From an uncultured Flavobacteriales bacterium (lineage in GTDB: Bacteria > Bacteroidota > Bacteroidia > Flavobacteriales > Schleiferiaceae), in the NCBI GenBank assembly GCA_913055685.1, contig CAJXKC010000001.1:682001-746000 (forward strand): a stretch of DNA of 64,000 nucleotides, given 5' to 3'. The notes under the pieces were generated by a model that searched no databases, was not told the origin of the DNA, and saw only the letters and a program-made list of their open reading frames with translations. The translations under genes were made by a program, and so were the position numbers. Positions 28,218 through 36,601 of this stretch are shown here, in pieces. Numbering within the stretch: the stretch's first letter is position 1; each line of letters opens with the position of its first letter.

Positions 28218-28861
28218 TAGGCCGCGAAGTTTTCATAGAGTCCAAAGACTCCGTTTAAGAACATTTGAGCCGCTAAAGACCCAACCACTAGTCCCATAAT
28301 ACGGTTAAAAACCTTTAGTCCATTATCGCCAAGGGCTTTCTTGATGTAGGGCATGCGTCGTAAGATTAGCAGGGCAGCTAGGGAACAGACTAATATGGCC
28401 ACAATACCGCTAACATAGTCCTGCCATTTACTGGCGGCAATACTTAGGTTAATTAAAGTGGTCGCTAATCCAGCTCCCATGGTTACTGGAATAGCCAAAG
28501 GAACAATGCTAATGTCTTCACGCTCCATTGCTGCTTCTTGCTCCTTGGCACTGTGGTTTGTTTTTTTACCGTGACCCTGAACCATATTTAAGCCCATAAT
28601 AAAGAGGATTGTACCCCCAAAAATGCGCAGACCATGGGGCGAAATACCAAAGAATTCAAAAATGTAATTACCCACCAGAAAGGTAATTAGCATCGCAATA
28701 AAAGCCGCTCTGCTGGTTTTGGTGGCAATTTGAGCGATCTCCTTTTTAGAGGTGTCTTGATCCAATAAGCCCATCATAATTACCCCTACCGATAAGGGGT
28801 TCATAATCGTGAAGATGGAAATTGAATCGCCTAGTATTTGCCGTAAAAGGTCTAAGATCAT
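28217..28861 (-). CDS. MarC-family integral membrane protein
   Basis: 214 residues with six membrane helices, the standard size for the MarC/UPF0056 family. Typical text is TIMNPLSVGVIMMGL near the start and AIPVTMGAGLATTLI in the second half. A His/Lys-rich cytoplasmic loop (residues 98-117) separates the halves. Function is unproven despite early links with multiple antibiotic resistance. First gene of the marC-rmuC run. Confidence 0.88.
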   Translation of the reverse strand: MILDLLRQILGDSISIFTIMNPLSVGVIMMGLLDQDTSKKEIAQIATKTSRAAFIAMLITFLVGNYIFEFFGISPHGLRIFGGTILFIMGLNMVQGHGKKTNHSAKEQEAAMEREDISIVPLAIPVTMGAGLATTLINLSIAASKWQDYVSGIVAILVCSLAALLILRRMPYIKKALGDNGLKVFNRIMGLVVGSLAAQMFLNGVFGLYENFAA

Positions 28862-28957
28862 TAGTAGAATTTAGGGGCCAAAAATGCTAATTTCCGTAAA
28901 GATAGGAATCCCTTTTGAGCCGTTTTTAGATTCCTTAGCATTCCTTATTTTTAGGCC

Positions 28958-29821
28958 ATGGAATTTCCTAATCTTATTCATGCCGCTATCCCTTTTTTCG
29001 TGGGCTTTGTGCTTTTAGAAGTGCTTTTAACCGCTTGGCGGCGCATACCTACTTATCAGGCAAAAGATGCTTTGTCCAGCATTGGTATGGGATTGGGAAA
29101 TGTGGCAGTGGGCTTGGTGAGCAAAGGACTTATTTTTGGGGCCTACAGCTTGGTTTATCAATACCGCTTATTCGACTTGGAATTCTCATGGTGGTACTGG
29201 CTCCTTTTGTTTTTAGGTGACGATTTCAGCTATTATTGGTTTCACCGCAGTGCTCATTCCGTGCGTTACTTTTGGGCTAGCCACGTCGTTCATCACAGTT
29301 CTCAGAATTACAATTTAGCTACCGCATTACGCCAGACCTGGACTGGAGGCATTACCGGATCCTTCCTATTTTATCTTTGGCTGCCATTGTTAGGCTTTCA
29401 CCCCTTAGCCATCCTTTTTATGCACAGTATAAGTTTGTTATATCAATTCTGGATCCACACCGAGTTAATTAATCGGATGCCTGCTTGGTTCGAGTTTATT
29501 TTTAATACCCCCAGTCACCATCGCGTGCACCACAGTAGCGATGTTAAGTACCTCGACCGGAATCACGCCGGTATTTTAATTATTTGGGACCGCATGTTCG
29601 GGACCTTTGTGCAAGAAGAGGAACACCCGAATTACGGTTTAACCAAGAATATTACTAGCTTTAACCCACTATATATCGCTACCCATGAGTGGCTTGATAT
29701 ATTCAAGGATATCCGAAAAAACCCGCGCTACACCTGGCAATACCTATTTGGTCCGCCCGGTTGGAGTCACGATGGCTCCCGTAAAACCAGTGCCCAACTT
29801 AGGGCCGAAGCAAAACAGTGA
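28958..29821 (+). CDS. Sterol desaturase / fatty acid hydroxylase family membrane enzyme
   Basis: 287 residues with four or five membrane segments and the di-iron histidine clusters of the family: HRSAH at 96-100, HVVHH at 109-113 and HRVHH near 190-195. Such enzymes hydroxylate or desaturate lipids in the membrane; likely substrates in Bacteroidota include ornithine lipids, carotenoids or fatty acids, and the sequence does not decide. Its TGA overlaps the GTG start of the protease gene by 4 bases, so the two are translationally coupled. Confidence 0.87.
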   Translation: MEFPNLIHAAIPFFVGFVLLEVLLTAWRRIPTYQAKDALSSIGMGLGNVAVGLVSKGLIFGAYSLVYQYRLFDLEFSWWYWLLLFLGDDFSYYWFHRSAHSVRYFWASHVVHHSSQNYNLATALRQTWTGGITGSFLFYLWLPLLGFHPLAILFMHSISLLYQFWIHTELINRMPAWFEFIFNTPSHHRVHHSSDVKYLDRNHAGILIIWDRMFGTFVQEEEHPNYGLTKNITSFNPLYIATHEWLDIFKDIRKNPRYTWQYLFGPPGWSHDGSRKTSAQLRAEAKQ

Positions 29822-30768
29822 AGCGCTTTATACTTTTATTTTTAATCCTTTTTAGCTCATTCGCTTCCGCGGATGATGGGCTTTATTTTGGCCGCTATAA
29901 TAAGCGCTTAATGATGCAAAGGCCCGTGCCTCACGGTGAGTTTAACCGTCTGGTTTTACCAATGAAGAACATTGGCAATCTTATTATCGTAGAGGCCGTG
30001 GTGGATGGTATTCGAGGCAATTTCATCTTTGATACGGGCGCCCCTTATTTAGTTTTAAATCAGACTTATTTCCGGGACTATGAGGAGGTTCCGGATATGA
30101 TGGCAACCGATGTAAACGGTAATCAATTAAACCAAAAGGTTACTCGCGTAAACAAGCTAAAGATGCTTGGGATGTATTACGATAATGTCGAAGCCGACGT
30201 GAGCGATCTCTCCGTAATCGAGAACCGACTGGGGGTGCAGATTTTGGGTTTGTTAGGAGTAAACCTTTTTATGCGGATGGAAATTGAGATAGATTTTAAG
30301 GGAGAGCAAATTATTATTTACCGCGTGGACCGGAGCGGTAGGCGCCTAGATCAACCCTATGAGCCCAAGATCAACGAATACAGGATTCCATTCGAATTAA
30401 GCAATAATGCAATATTGGTCAAGGCCAAGATCAACGATCAAGCCCTTACATTTTGCATTGATTCAGGTGCCGAAGCGATTTTATTGAATAATGATTTACC
30501 GGCGCCAGCCTACCAGGATATCCGAATAATTCGTCGCAGCACTCTTTTAGGGGCGGGGAACTCACGCTCGGAGGTACTTTTAGGGGCCATTCGGTGCATT
30601 GATATCGGCATGAGCTTAAGTAATCGGCAGGTGCTTATTGCCGACCTTGAAGCCATAGGCCAGGCTTATGGAAAACACATCGAAGGGTTTATCGGCTATG
30701 ACCTGCTCAAAGAGGGTAGTTTATGTATTAATTTTAAGACGCAGGAGCTAATTTTAAATGTCTATTAA
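29818..30768 (+). CDS. Secreted two-lobed aspartic protease (retropepsin-like)
   Basis: 316 residues starting at a GTG (29818) that overlaps the previous TGA. A signal peptide (MKRFILLFLILFSSFASA) precedes two copies of a retropepsin-type active site: D72-T73-G74 (FIFDTGAPYL) and D215-S216-G217 (FCIDSGAEAIL). Each is followed by a hydrophobic-GLLGVNLF or FIGYDLL element characteristic of aspartic proteases. A single chain with two half-sites could fold as a bilobal pepsin-like enzyme, or each half could dimerise. It probably works in the periplasm. It overlaps the CBM48-repeat gene by 11 bases. Confidence 0.8.
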   Translation: MKRFILLFLILFSSFASADDGLYFGRYNKRLMMQRPVPHGEFNRLVLPMKNIGNLIIVEAVVDGIRGNFIFDTGAPYLVLNQTYFRDYEEVPDMMATDVNGNQLNQKVTRVNKLKMLGMYYDNVEADVSDLSVIENRLGVQILGLLGVNLFMRMEIEIDFKGEQIIIYRVDRSGRRLDQPYEPKINEYRIPFELSNNAILVKAKINDQALTFCIDSGAEAILLNNDLPAPAYQDIRIIRRSTLLGAGNSRSEVLLGAIRCIDIGMSLSNRQVLIADLEAIGQAYGKHIEGFIGYDLLKEGSLCINFKTQELILNVY

Positions 30769-32194
30769 AGCTTTTTATAAGGGGCTAATGGTCCTATTCT
30801 TTGGTCTTCTCGCGCTTGCGCTGAAAGGGCAGAAACAGGGTGGCATCGATTACCAAATTGTGGGAGTCGACCTCTATTGTTATGTCGACCGAGATTTGTC
30901 TCAAACAACCATCGATAGCCTATTGGGGACTTGTGATATTAAACCCGAGGCTTTGGCGCTTTATCATGAGAAACAAATTAGCTCAGCTAGTCACTGGCAA
31001 GTGGTTGAGGTCAATGAGCAACAAATTATTCTACGCAAACCTTTAAAGGGATTAGAAGGAAAGCCGAAGGAGCAAAAAACTTTAATGGAAGTACTGGGCC
31101 TTGGACCCAAGTCCTTTGTCGATGACTACCGTTTTGGGTATAATGTTTTTTCGAAACCGGCGGTCTGGGAGCTGGACAATAGTAAAACCCGCTTTTTCCT
31201 AAAGGTAGAGGGAGCTAAACCCGAATCGATATATCTCAGTGGTACCTTTAATCAGTGGTCAACTAGTGCTTGTCCGATGACGGCCTGTGACTCGGGTTAT
31301 TACGCTGATATCAACCTAGGTGAAGGAGCACATTATTACAAATACATTGTGAATGGTCATTGGTTAATGGACCCCCGCAATAGGCTTAAAGCCAATGATT
31401 GGGAAGGGAATGAGAACTCTGTTTACTTCAAGGAAAACTACAGTTTCTTCTTACCCGGCTATAAAAAGGCCCAAAAAGTGCACTTAGCCGGATCATTTAG
31501 CAATTGGGAGCCAGATAATCAAGGCTTTATAAAGGTGAAAGGGGGTTGGGAGCGCCCTTGCTACCTTGAAGAGGGAACCCATGCCTATAAGTTTATTGTG
31601 GACGGAGAATGGATTACCGACCCTACGAACCCTGTCATCCGTAAAGATGAAGAGGGCAACGAAAATTCATTCATGGCCATCGGGGATACTTTTTATTTCT
31701 ACTTGCCAGGTTATAAAAATGCCGCAGCTCCGGTGGTTGCCGGTAGTTTTAATGATTGGAATCCGATTGAGCTAAAGATGACCAAAACCGACAGTGGTTG
31801 GATCTTGCCCTATGTTTTAGCACCCGGCAACTATGAGTATAAATTTGTTCTCGAATACGGTCATAAGTGGATTATTGACCCTAATAATCCGCATACCAAT
31901 GGGGAAGGGAATACCAAGAATTCGGTCTTATCCCTAAACCCAAATAAGCACTTCTTTTATCCTCATAAAAAGGGATTAGAAAGGGTATGCCTTTCGGGTG
32001 ATTTTAATGCCTGGCCAGAGAATGGTTATACTCTGGAGAAGCAGGCTGATGGCTGGCATATTGATGTACATCTGCCGCAGGGTAAAACGCGCTATAAATT
32101 TATTCTTAATGAAGATTGGGTTCGGGATCCTAATAATCCCCTCTTTGAACCCAATGAATACGATGATTACAATTCGGTGATCTGGATGAAATAA
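30758..32194 (+). CDS. Secreted protein with four tandem CBM48/AMPK-type glycogen-binding-like domains
   Basis: 478 residues with a signal-like N-terminus (hydrophobic to about residue 24). An N-terminal region of about 140 residues of unknown fold is followed by four repeats starting near residues 142, 228, 310 and 397. Each has the isoamylase-N/AMPK-CBM core: [LV]xG[ST]F[NS]xW, a middle W or G-W strand, YKFI[VL] and D[PN]xNP. Such domains bind alpha-glucans or mediate protein contacts. No catalytic domain is present. The gene overlaps and probably works with the aspartic protease; it might be a scaffold or sugar sensor. Confidence 0.75.
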   Translation: MSIKAFYKGLMVLFFGLLALALKGQKQGGIDYQIVGVDLYCYVDRDLSQTTIDSLLGTCDIKPEALALYHEKQISSASHWQVVEVNEQQIILRKPLKGLEGKPKEQKTLMEVLGLGPKSFVDDYRFGYNVFSKPAVWELDNSKTRFFLKVEGAKPESIYLSGTFNQWSTSACPMTACDSGYYADINLGEGAHYYKYIVNGHWLMDPRNRLKANDWEGNENSVYFKENYSFFLPGYKKAQKVHLAGSFSNWEPDNQGFIKVKGGWERPCYLEEGTHAYKFIVDGEWITDPTNPVIRKDEEGNENSFMAIGDTFYFYLPGYKNAAAPVVAGSFNDWNPIELKMTKTDSGWILPYVLAPGNYEYKFVLEYGHKWIIDPNNPHTNGEGNTKNSVLSLNPNKHFFYPHKKGLERVCLSGDFNAWPENGYTLEKQADGWHIDVHLPQGKTRYKFILNEDWVRDPNNPLFEPNEYDDYNSVIWMK

Positions 32195-32198
32195 GTAA

Positions 32199-32234
32199 GG
32201 CCCAGAACAACATTTGTAATTGTTATCCTGGGCC
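32199..32234. terminator. Inverted repeat between convergent genes, possible terminator
   Basis: GGCCCAG (32199-32205) pairs with CTGGGCC (32228-32234), with extra pairing ACAA/TTGT inside. No long T-run follows at once, so termination strength is uncertain. Confidence 0.5.
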
Positions 32235-32262
32235 CAATTATGGCTTATTCTGATTTTTTAGC

Positions 32263-33564
32263 CTAATGAACTCTGGCTTTCACCTCGTAACCATTAATGA
32301 GGATGGTGAATTGCTTATCCGACTTTTCGACGCTATTCATGGTAGCCGAATAATTACTGCCACTTTCCATTATATGAGCTTTTACCAAGTGCTCTGGATA
32401 AGAGAGCTTTCCGTACTGCATTGTTGCATTTAGTTGAAACGCACGCCCATCTAGGTCGATGTCGATTTTAAGGTATTTGCCATCAATTTTAATATCGCCA
32501 GATTCTTCTCCAAGACCACCGATATCTACATTACATTCGTAACCCATAAGGGAGTAGGAGCGGCCTAATTTTTCTATTCTATACTGGCAATACTTGCTTT
32601 GGCCGGCATCGAGGGCAAGAGCTTCTTTCACCATCATTTTATCTTCATAGGCCTGCCCAATTTTGATGCGTTTTACCTTGTCAATTTCATAGCGAGAATA
32701 CTTAGTTTCTCCAAGTTGAAGTTCCTCTAATTCCTTCAAGTAAACCTTGGTTTCATAATTACTCATGTTTATTCTGCGCGCTTTGTCGCTCTCCAATCGA
32801 CTGTATTTGAATTTCCCCTGGAGTTCTCCTAAGTCCTTAATCCGATATTCGCTTTCGTAAGCCTCACTGTTCAATCGCGCAATTTTCTTCACTTTAAGAT
32901 TAGAGTATTTTGCATTGAGTTGCAGCCTTTGCCAGTCTTCACCCATAAGGTCATTTTCATAGGCATTAATCCGAGCGTCCTGAATGCGATTGATTTGAGC
33001 TTCACCATACTTTAGGTCCATTTCTGCAGTGAAGATTTCATCCGCTTTAAGTTTCCCTGAATATTGCTCTAATCGCAAAGATTCAATTCTGCCTACGAGC
33101 TCCAGTTGACGGTAAGAATGTCGTAAGTTGAGTCTTGCCTTGCTTGGAATCTTAATGGTATACCGTATTTCGACCTCATCGGGAGAGAAGGTCCAGTTGA
33201 AGAAAGCAAACTCCTCCCAGCCAATCTTAACTTTAGAGGGCAGGCTACGATAGGTGTCTATGCTAATAGCTTGCTTATCCCCCTTAACACCTTTCTTCAC
33301 ATTGGCTTCATACTCTTCCAAGAACTCCTTTATTTTAGGGTGCTCTTCTTTGCCACGATAAGAGAAATTAGCTTCGATATAGACCTTGTCTTGGTCCCAA
33401 ACAATAATCTCGGTTTTAGTATTCTTGGCATTAATATCTAGCTCTACATTTCGGGCAGCTGGCATTTCTACTACGGCTACCTTATCCACTAAATACTGTA
33501 CATCCTTCGCCCTGGCATTTATTACAAAGGCCAGCCCCAAAAGACTATAAATTAAAGTTCTCAT
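32263..33564 (-). CDS. Secreted beta-helix-like protein of an ECF sigma operon
   Basis: 433 residues with a signal peptide (first 18 residues, ending INARA). The central part is built from repeats of about 30-45 residues with text such as YEtKVYLKELEELQLGETKYSR and KFKYSRLESDKARRI, suggesting a regular beta solenoid as in DUF4097-type adhesin-like proteins. The gene overlaps the anti-sigma gene by 20 bases and is the third gene of a sigma / anti-sigma / secreted protein set, a common Bacteroidota arrangement. Function unknown. Confidence 0.65.
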   Translation of the reverse strand: MRTLIYSLLGLAFVINARAKDVQYLVDKVAVVEMPAARNVELDINAKNTKTEIIVWDQDKVYIEANFSYRGKEEHPKIKEFLEEYEANVKKGVKGDKQAISIDTYRSLPSKVKIGWEEFAFFNWTFSPDEVEIRYTIKIPSKARLNLRHSYRQLELVGRIESLRLEQYSGKLKADEIFTAEMDLKYGEAQINRIQDARINAYENDLMGEDWQRLQLNAKYSNLKVKKIARLNSEAYESEYRIKDLGELQGKFKYSRLESDKARRINMSNYETKVYLKELEELQLGETKYSRYEIDKVKRIKIGQAYEDKMMVKEALALDAGQSKYCQYRIEKLGRSYSLMGYECNVDIGGLGEESGDIKIDGKYLKIDIDLDGRAFQLNATMQYGKLSYPEHLVKAHIMESGSNYSATMNSVEKSDKQFTILINGYEVKARVH

Positions 33565-34060
33565 TTCTACTAAGTTTTTGATTTCGTTCTATTTCCATTT
33601 GTAGCTTTCGGATGAGGCGCAAACGTTTTTCGTAATAATCAATTAAGACCTTTAGCAGCTCTTCCCTTGGTACGGGAGCAGCAACATCTTGGCGGTAATG
33701 TTGGTTGATGCTTTCTAGCTCTTGAAGCTCGTCAAAGACCCATTGGTACTCTGGGTCATCTCGGTAACGATCCAAGGGGATCATCGCCTCAATTTGAGCA
33801 AGGTTTTGCTGGTAATCTTTTTCAAGACTAATGAAGCTATTCGGCAGTTGAGCAGGCTCTAAAGATGGACTAGGTTCTGGCCATTGCCACCAAGCAAAGC
33901 TGGCAATTAAAATTGCCGCTGCGGCACTGTACCAAGCTAGTCGGGTTCTTTTTCCCTCTTGCTTTGCGAGCTGGGGCTCGATTTGTGTCCACAGCCCTGC
34001 GGGCACCGCCTCTTGGTCGAAGTCATCTCGATGCCTATCGATGAGTTGTTTAAGCTTCAT
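33545..34060 (-). CDS. Putative anti-sigma factor, single-pass membrane protein
   Basis: 171 residues. A short cytoplasmic N-terminal region (about 40 residues, starting MKLKQLIDRHRDDFD) is followed by one membrane helix (about residues 43-60) and a periplasmic region rich in Leu/Glu/Arg, with a coiled tail. This topology, and overlap by 11 bases with the sigma factor gene, argue for an anti-sigma factor that holds the sigma factor at the membrane. Direct motif evidence such as a zinc-binding HxxxCxxC is missing. Confidence 0.7.
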   Translation of the reverse strand: MKLKQLIDRHRDDFDQEAVPAGLWTQIEPQLAKQEGKRTRLAWYSAAAAILIASFAWWQWPEPSPSLEPAQLPNSFISLEKDYQQNLAQIEAMIPLDRYRDDPEYQWVFDELQELESINQHYRQDVAAPVPREELLKVLIDYYEKRLRLIRKLQMEIERNQKLSRNENFNL

Positions 34061-34583
34061 AATGCTGATTTAATTTTTCACGCAATAAACGCTTGGCATA
34101 GTGCAGCTGACTTTTAGAAGTCGATACACTTATTTGCATTTCGGAAGCAATTTCTTGATGGCTGTATTCCTCGAGAAAATACAGTTCAAAAATGAGCTTA
34201 CAGCCTGCAGGCAGAGTTCCTAGAGCGGTTTGCAGCTCGTGAAAACCTATATCTGGCCAGTTTTCTTCCTGCTCACTTAGATCTTCTGCAATCTCTTCAA
34301 GTTCAAGCCAGGGTGCAGTCCGTTTTTGCTTCCGAATTTCTTGAAGACCAAGGTTTATCGCAATTCGTTTGAGCCAAGCACCAAAGGCGGCCGCCTCTTT
34401 AAGCTCCGAAATTTGATTAAAGCCTTTTATGAAACTCTCTTGCAAAAGGTCCTGAGCCTCTTCAGGCCTAAAGCCTAAGCGCAAAATGCTGTTGTAAATA
34501 GCCTTTGCATACAATTGATATAATTGTTGCGCGGCCATTTGATTTCCTTTTCGGAATTGCTTTACGAGCGTTTCAGTCTTCAA
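34050..34583 (-). CDS. ECF-type RNA polymerase sigma factor
   Basis: 177 residues with region 2 (YAKAIYNSILRLGFRPEEAQ, DLLQESFIKGFNQI) and region 4 (LPAGCKLIFELYFLEEYSHQ followed by a helix-turn-helix with SVSTSKSQLHYAKRLLREKL). No extra domains. It would direct RNA polymerase to envelope-stress or surface-function promoters, probably including its own operon, under control of the adjacent anti-sigma protein. There is no evidence that it controls the nearby PUL. Confidence 0.9.
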   Translation of the reverse strand: MKTETLVKQFRKGNQMAAQQLYQLYAKAIYNSILRLGFRPEEAQDLLQESFIKGFNQISELKEAAAFGAWLKRIAINLGLQEIRKQKRTAPWLELEEIAEDLSEQEENWPDIGFHELQTALGTLPAGCKLIFELYFLEEYSHQEIASEMQISVSTSKSQLHYAKRLLREKLNQHYEA

Positions 34584-34712
34584 GTTTTCCTTGTTCTACA
34601 CCCTTAGGATACCGGGATGGTATAAAGGTTGGAAAAAATGAGCGTTTATTTTTAGATCTGGCTAGAAGGCCGGCAATTGAAAGATAAATCAATTGGAGTG
34701 AGGGGAAATAAA

Positions 34713-34747
34713 AAAGCCCCCCGTCTGCTGGAGACAGACAGGGGGCT
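34713..34747 (-). terminator. Strong terminator downstream of the T9SS glycan-binding gene
   Basis: On the minus strand an AAAGCCCCC-type arm pairs with GGGGGCTTT, extended by GTCTG/CAGAC around a short loop, and runs into a T-rich tail (A-rich on the plus strand at 34708-34715). It ends the transcript of the gene at 34774-36429. Confidence 0.85.
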
Positions 34748-34773
34748 TTCACCAAATGTAACCTACTAAAGAA

Positions 34774-36429
34774 CTATCGGTTCAATACCATCTTTTGGCG
34801 GTAAACTTTGGCGTCTTCTTCGATAAGAACAAGGTAAACCCCATTCTCGAAGTTGCGTAAGTCAACCTCCGTTTGGTTGGCGTTGATCCGACTTTGGAAC
34901 ATTAATCTTCCGTTCATGTCAACCACTTTAACATTGGCATCGCTGAAGTTTCCTTCGATACGGAATAAACCATTGTTAGGGTTAGGAACAATATTGAAGG
35001 CTAGCTCATTGTTTTCAATTAAGCTAACGTTAGCAACGAATTCGATATCGTCGATATAGTAAGTCTTTTCACCAGCAGTAGATCCAGCCGTTCCGAAGTT
35101 CGGGAAGAATACTACTTTGCTGTAAGTCTGGTTTAGATCCAATGCAGGAGTACCAGCAGCGTGATTACTAAAGTCGAAAGTTAAAGTCTCCCAAGCACCA
35201 GCCTGAGTAGTAGTTGCAGAAGTTTCAACAGAGATAGTGTTGTCATTTGCATCTTCAACTTTCAATAACATAGTAGCACCGGCATCTGGAGACCATACGC
35301 GCACTGACATCTGAGTGTGAGTAGCGGTAAAAGGAATAGCATTAGCTAAACCAGCGTCACCAATAACGGTACCGGCCCAAGTTTGAGCACTAGCTAGCTT
35401 AGTCATACCCAATACCATATTGGTAGGATCGGTTGGATCTACCTGAATAGAGTCGGTGTTGTCACCGAAGCTAACGGTATTGTAATCGGTATTTGCATCC
35501 TCGAAAGTGATCGGTAAATCGATCTGATTCATTGGAATACCGAACATGATGTTGTCGAAGTAATAAGTCTTCGCACCGGCGGTTGCGCCATCTACACCGA
35601 AGTTAGGGAATACAACTACTTGGTTGTAGTCAGCGGCAGTGTCTAAGGCTGGAGTACCAGCGGCATTGTTGGCGAAGTCGAAAGTTAATAACTCCCATCC
35701 TCCAGCAACGGTAGTAGTGTCTACAGTTTCTACTGATACACTAGTGTTACCAGCAACTTCTAATTTTACGCGGATTTCCGCTCCAGCGTCTGGAGACCAA
35801 ACCATCATAGACATAACGGTTTCGGTAGCTGTAAATGGTACTGGTGCAGCCATACCACCGAAGCCAACAACCGCACCCGCCCAAGTCTGAGCATTAGCAG
35901 GCTTGTCGTGTTGCCATACCATATTATTGGGATCGGTAGGATCAACAACGATAGTGTCACTTAATTCGCCAAAAGGAAGCGTAGCGTAGTTTACGGTAGT
36001 GCTTTCGAAGTCGATAGGTAGAGCAGGGGCAGCAGGAATGCTAGCACAGTCTACACAGTAATTCCAACATACTACTGGTAATACAGTATTACCGGCATAA
36101 GTTAAATAACGGTTAGTGAAACCGCCGTTAGTAACGGTACAAGGCTCGCCACCAGCGAAGTTCTCTTGATCGGTCCAACCATCAACAGTAAACTTGTACT
36201 CAATGGTGTCATTGGCAGGTAAAGGAAGGGCTACTTCCCAAACGCCGTCCATGTCTGGGTCGGCCATAGGATTACAGGCACCACACCAGCCATTAAATGT
36301 TCCGTTCACATTTACGGTGGTAAAAGAACCACTGTAAAGGTTCATATCTACTTTAAAGGTTACAGTGTCCATTTGGGCCTGTAAACCGAAGGCAGACAAT
36401 AAAAAAGCAAAAAGAATAGTCTTGTTCAT
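34774..36429 (-). CDS. T9SS-secreted multi-domain glycan-binding protein
   Basis: 551 residues. Signal peptide (ending FGLQA), then a CBM48/CBM20-like beta domain (about 20-105; VNVNGTFNGWCG and YKFTVDGW), then two homologous modules of about 160 residues (138-300 and 303-465), and a T9SS type-A sorting domain from about 470 (NIVPNPNNGLF to YRQKMVLNR). The two modules share text such as QTWAG, VWSPDAGA, LTFDF and VVVFPNFG with each other and with the C-terminus of the PUL glycan-binding lipoprotein (53914-55284). That shared module and its position divergent from the PUL regulator suggest a surface role in beta-glucan capture. No catalytic residues seen. Confidence 0.75.
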   Translation of the reverse strand: MNKTILFAFLLSAFGLQAQMDTVTFKVDMNLYSGSFTTVNVNGTFNGWCGACNPMADPDMDGVWEVALPLPANDTIEYKFTVDGWTDQENFAGGEPCTVTNGGFTNRYLTYAGNTVLPVVCWNYCVDCASIPAAPALPIDFESTTVNYATLPFGELSDTIVVDPTDPNNMVWQHDKPANAQTWAGAVVGFGGMAAPVPFTATETVMSMMVWSPDAGAEIRVKLEVAGNTSVSVETVDTTTVAGGWELLTFDFANNAAGTPALDTAADYNQVVVFPNFGVDGATAGAKTYYFDNIMFGIPMNQIDLPITFEDANTDYNTVSFGDNTDSIQVDPTDPTNMVLGMTKLASAQTWAGTVIGDAGLANAIPFTATHTQMSVRVWSPDAGATMLLKVEDANDNTISVETSATTTQAGAWETLTFDFSNHAAGTPALDLNQTYSKVVFFPNFGTAGSTAGEKTYYIDDIEFVANVSLIENNELAFNIVPNPNNGLFRIEGNFSDANVKVVDMNGRLMFQSRINANQTEVDLRNFENGVYLVLIEEDAKVYRQKMVLNR

Positions 36430-36458
36430 TGTAAGTTAATTTGTTACGAAGATATGAC

Positions 36459-36599
36459 TTTTGGTCAAAAAAACAATAAGTAAGTAAAAAACTAGACTAT
36501 TAATATGTTAAATCCTTGTAAATAAATGAATTGTAAAGAATACACTTATAGTAGATGCTACTAATAGAAATTTAGTATCTTTGGAATCCCAGACCAAAA
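36459..36599. promoter_or_regulatory. Divergent control region with TTTTGGTC / GACCAAAA half-sites
   Basis: The AT-rich space between the T9SS gene and the regulator gene holds TTTTGGTC at 36459-36466 (within GACTTTTGGTC) and its reverse complement GACCAAAA at 36592-36599, just before the regulator ATG. TTTTGGT/ACCAAAA arms also form the inverted repeat at the susC promoter. A candidate -7 element TATCTTTG is at 36576-36583. These could be operators for the neighbouring Nudix-like regulator; this is inference from motif sharing. Confidence 0.35.
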
Positions 36600-36601
36600 A
36601 A

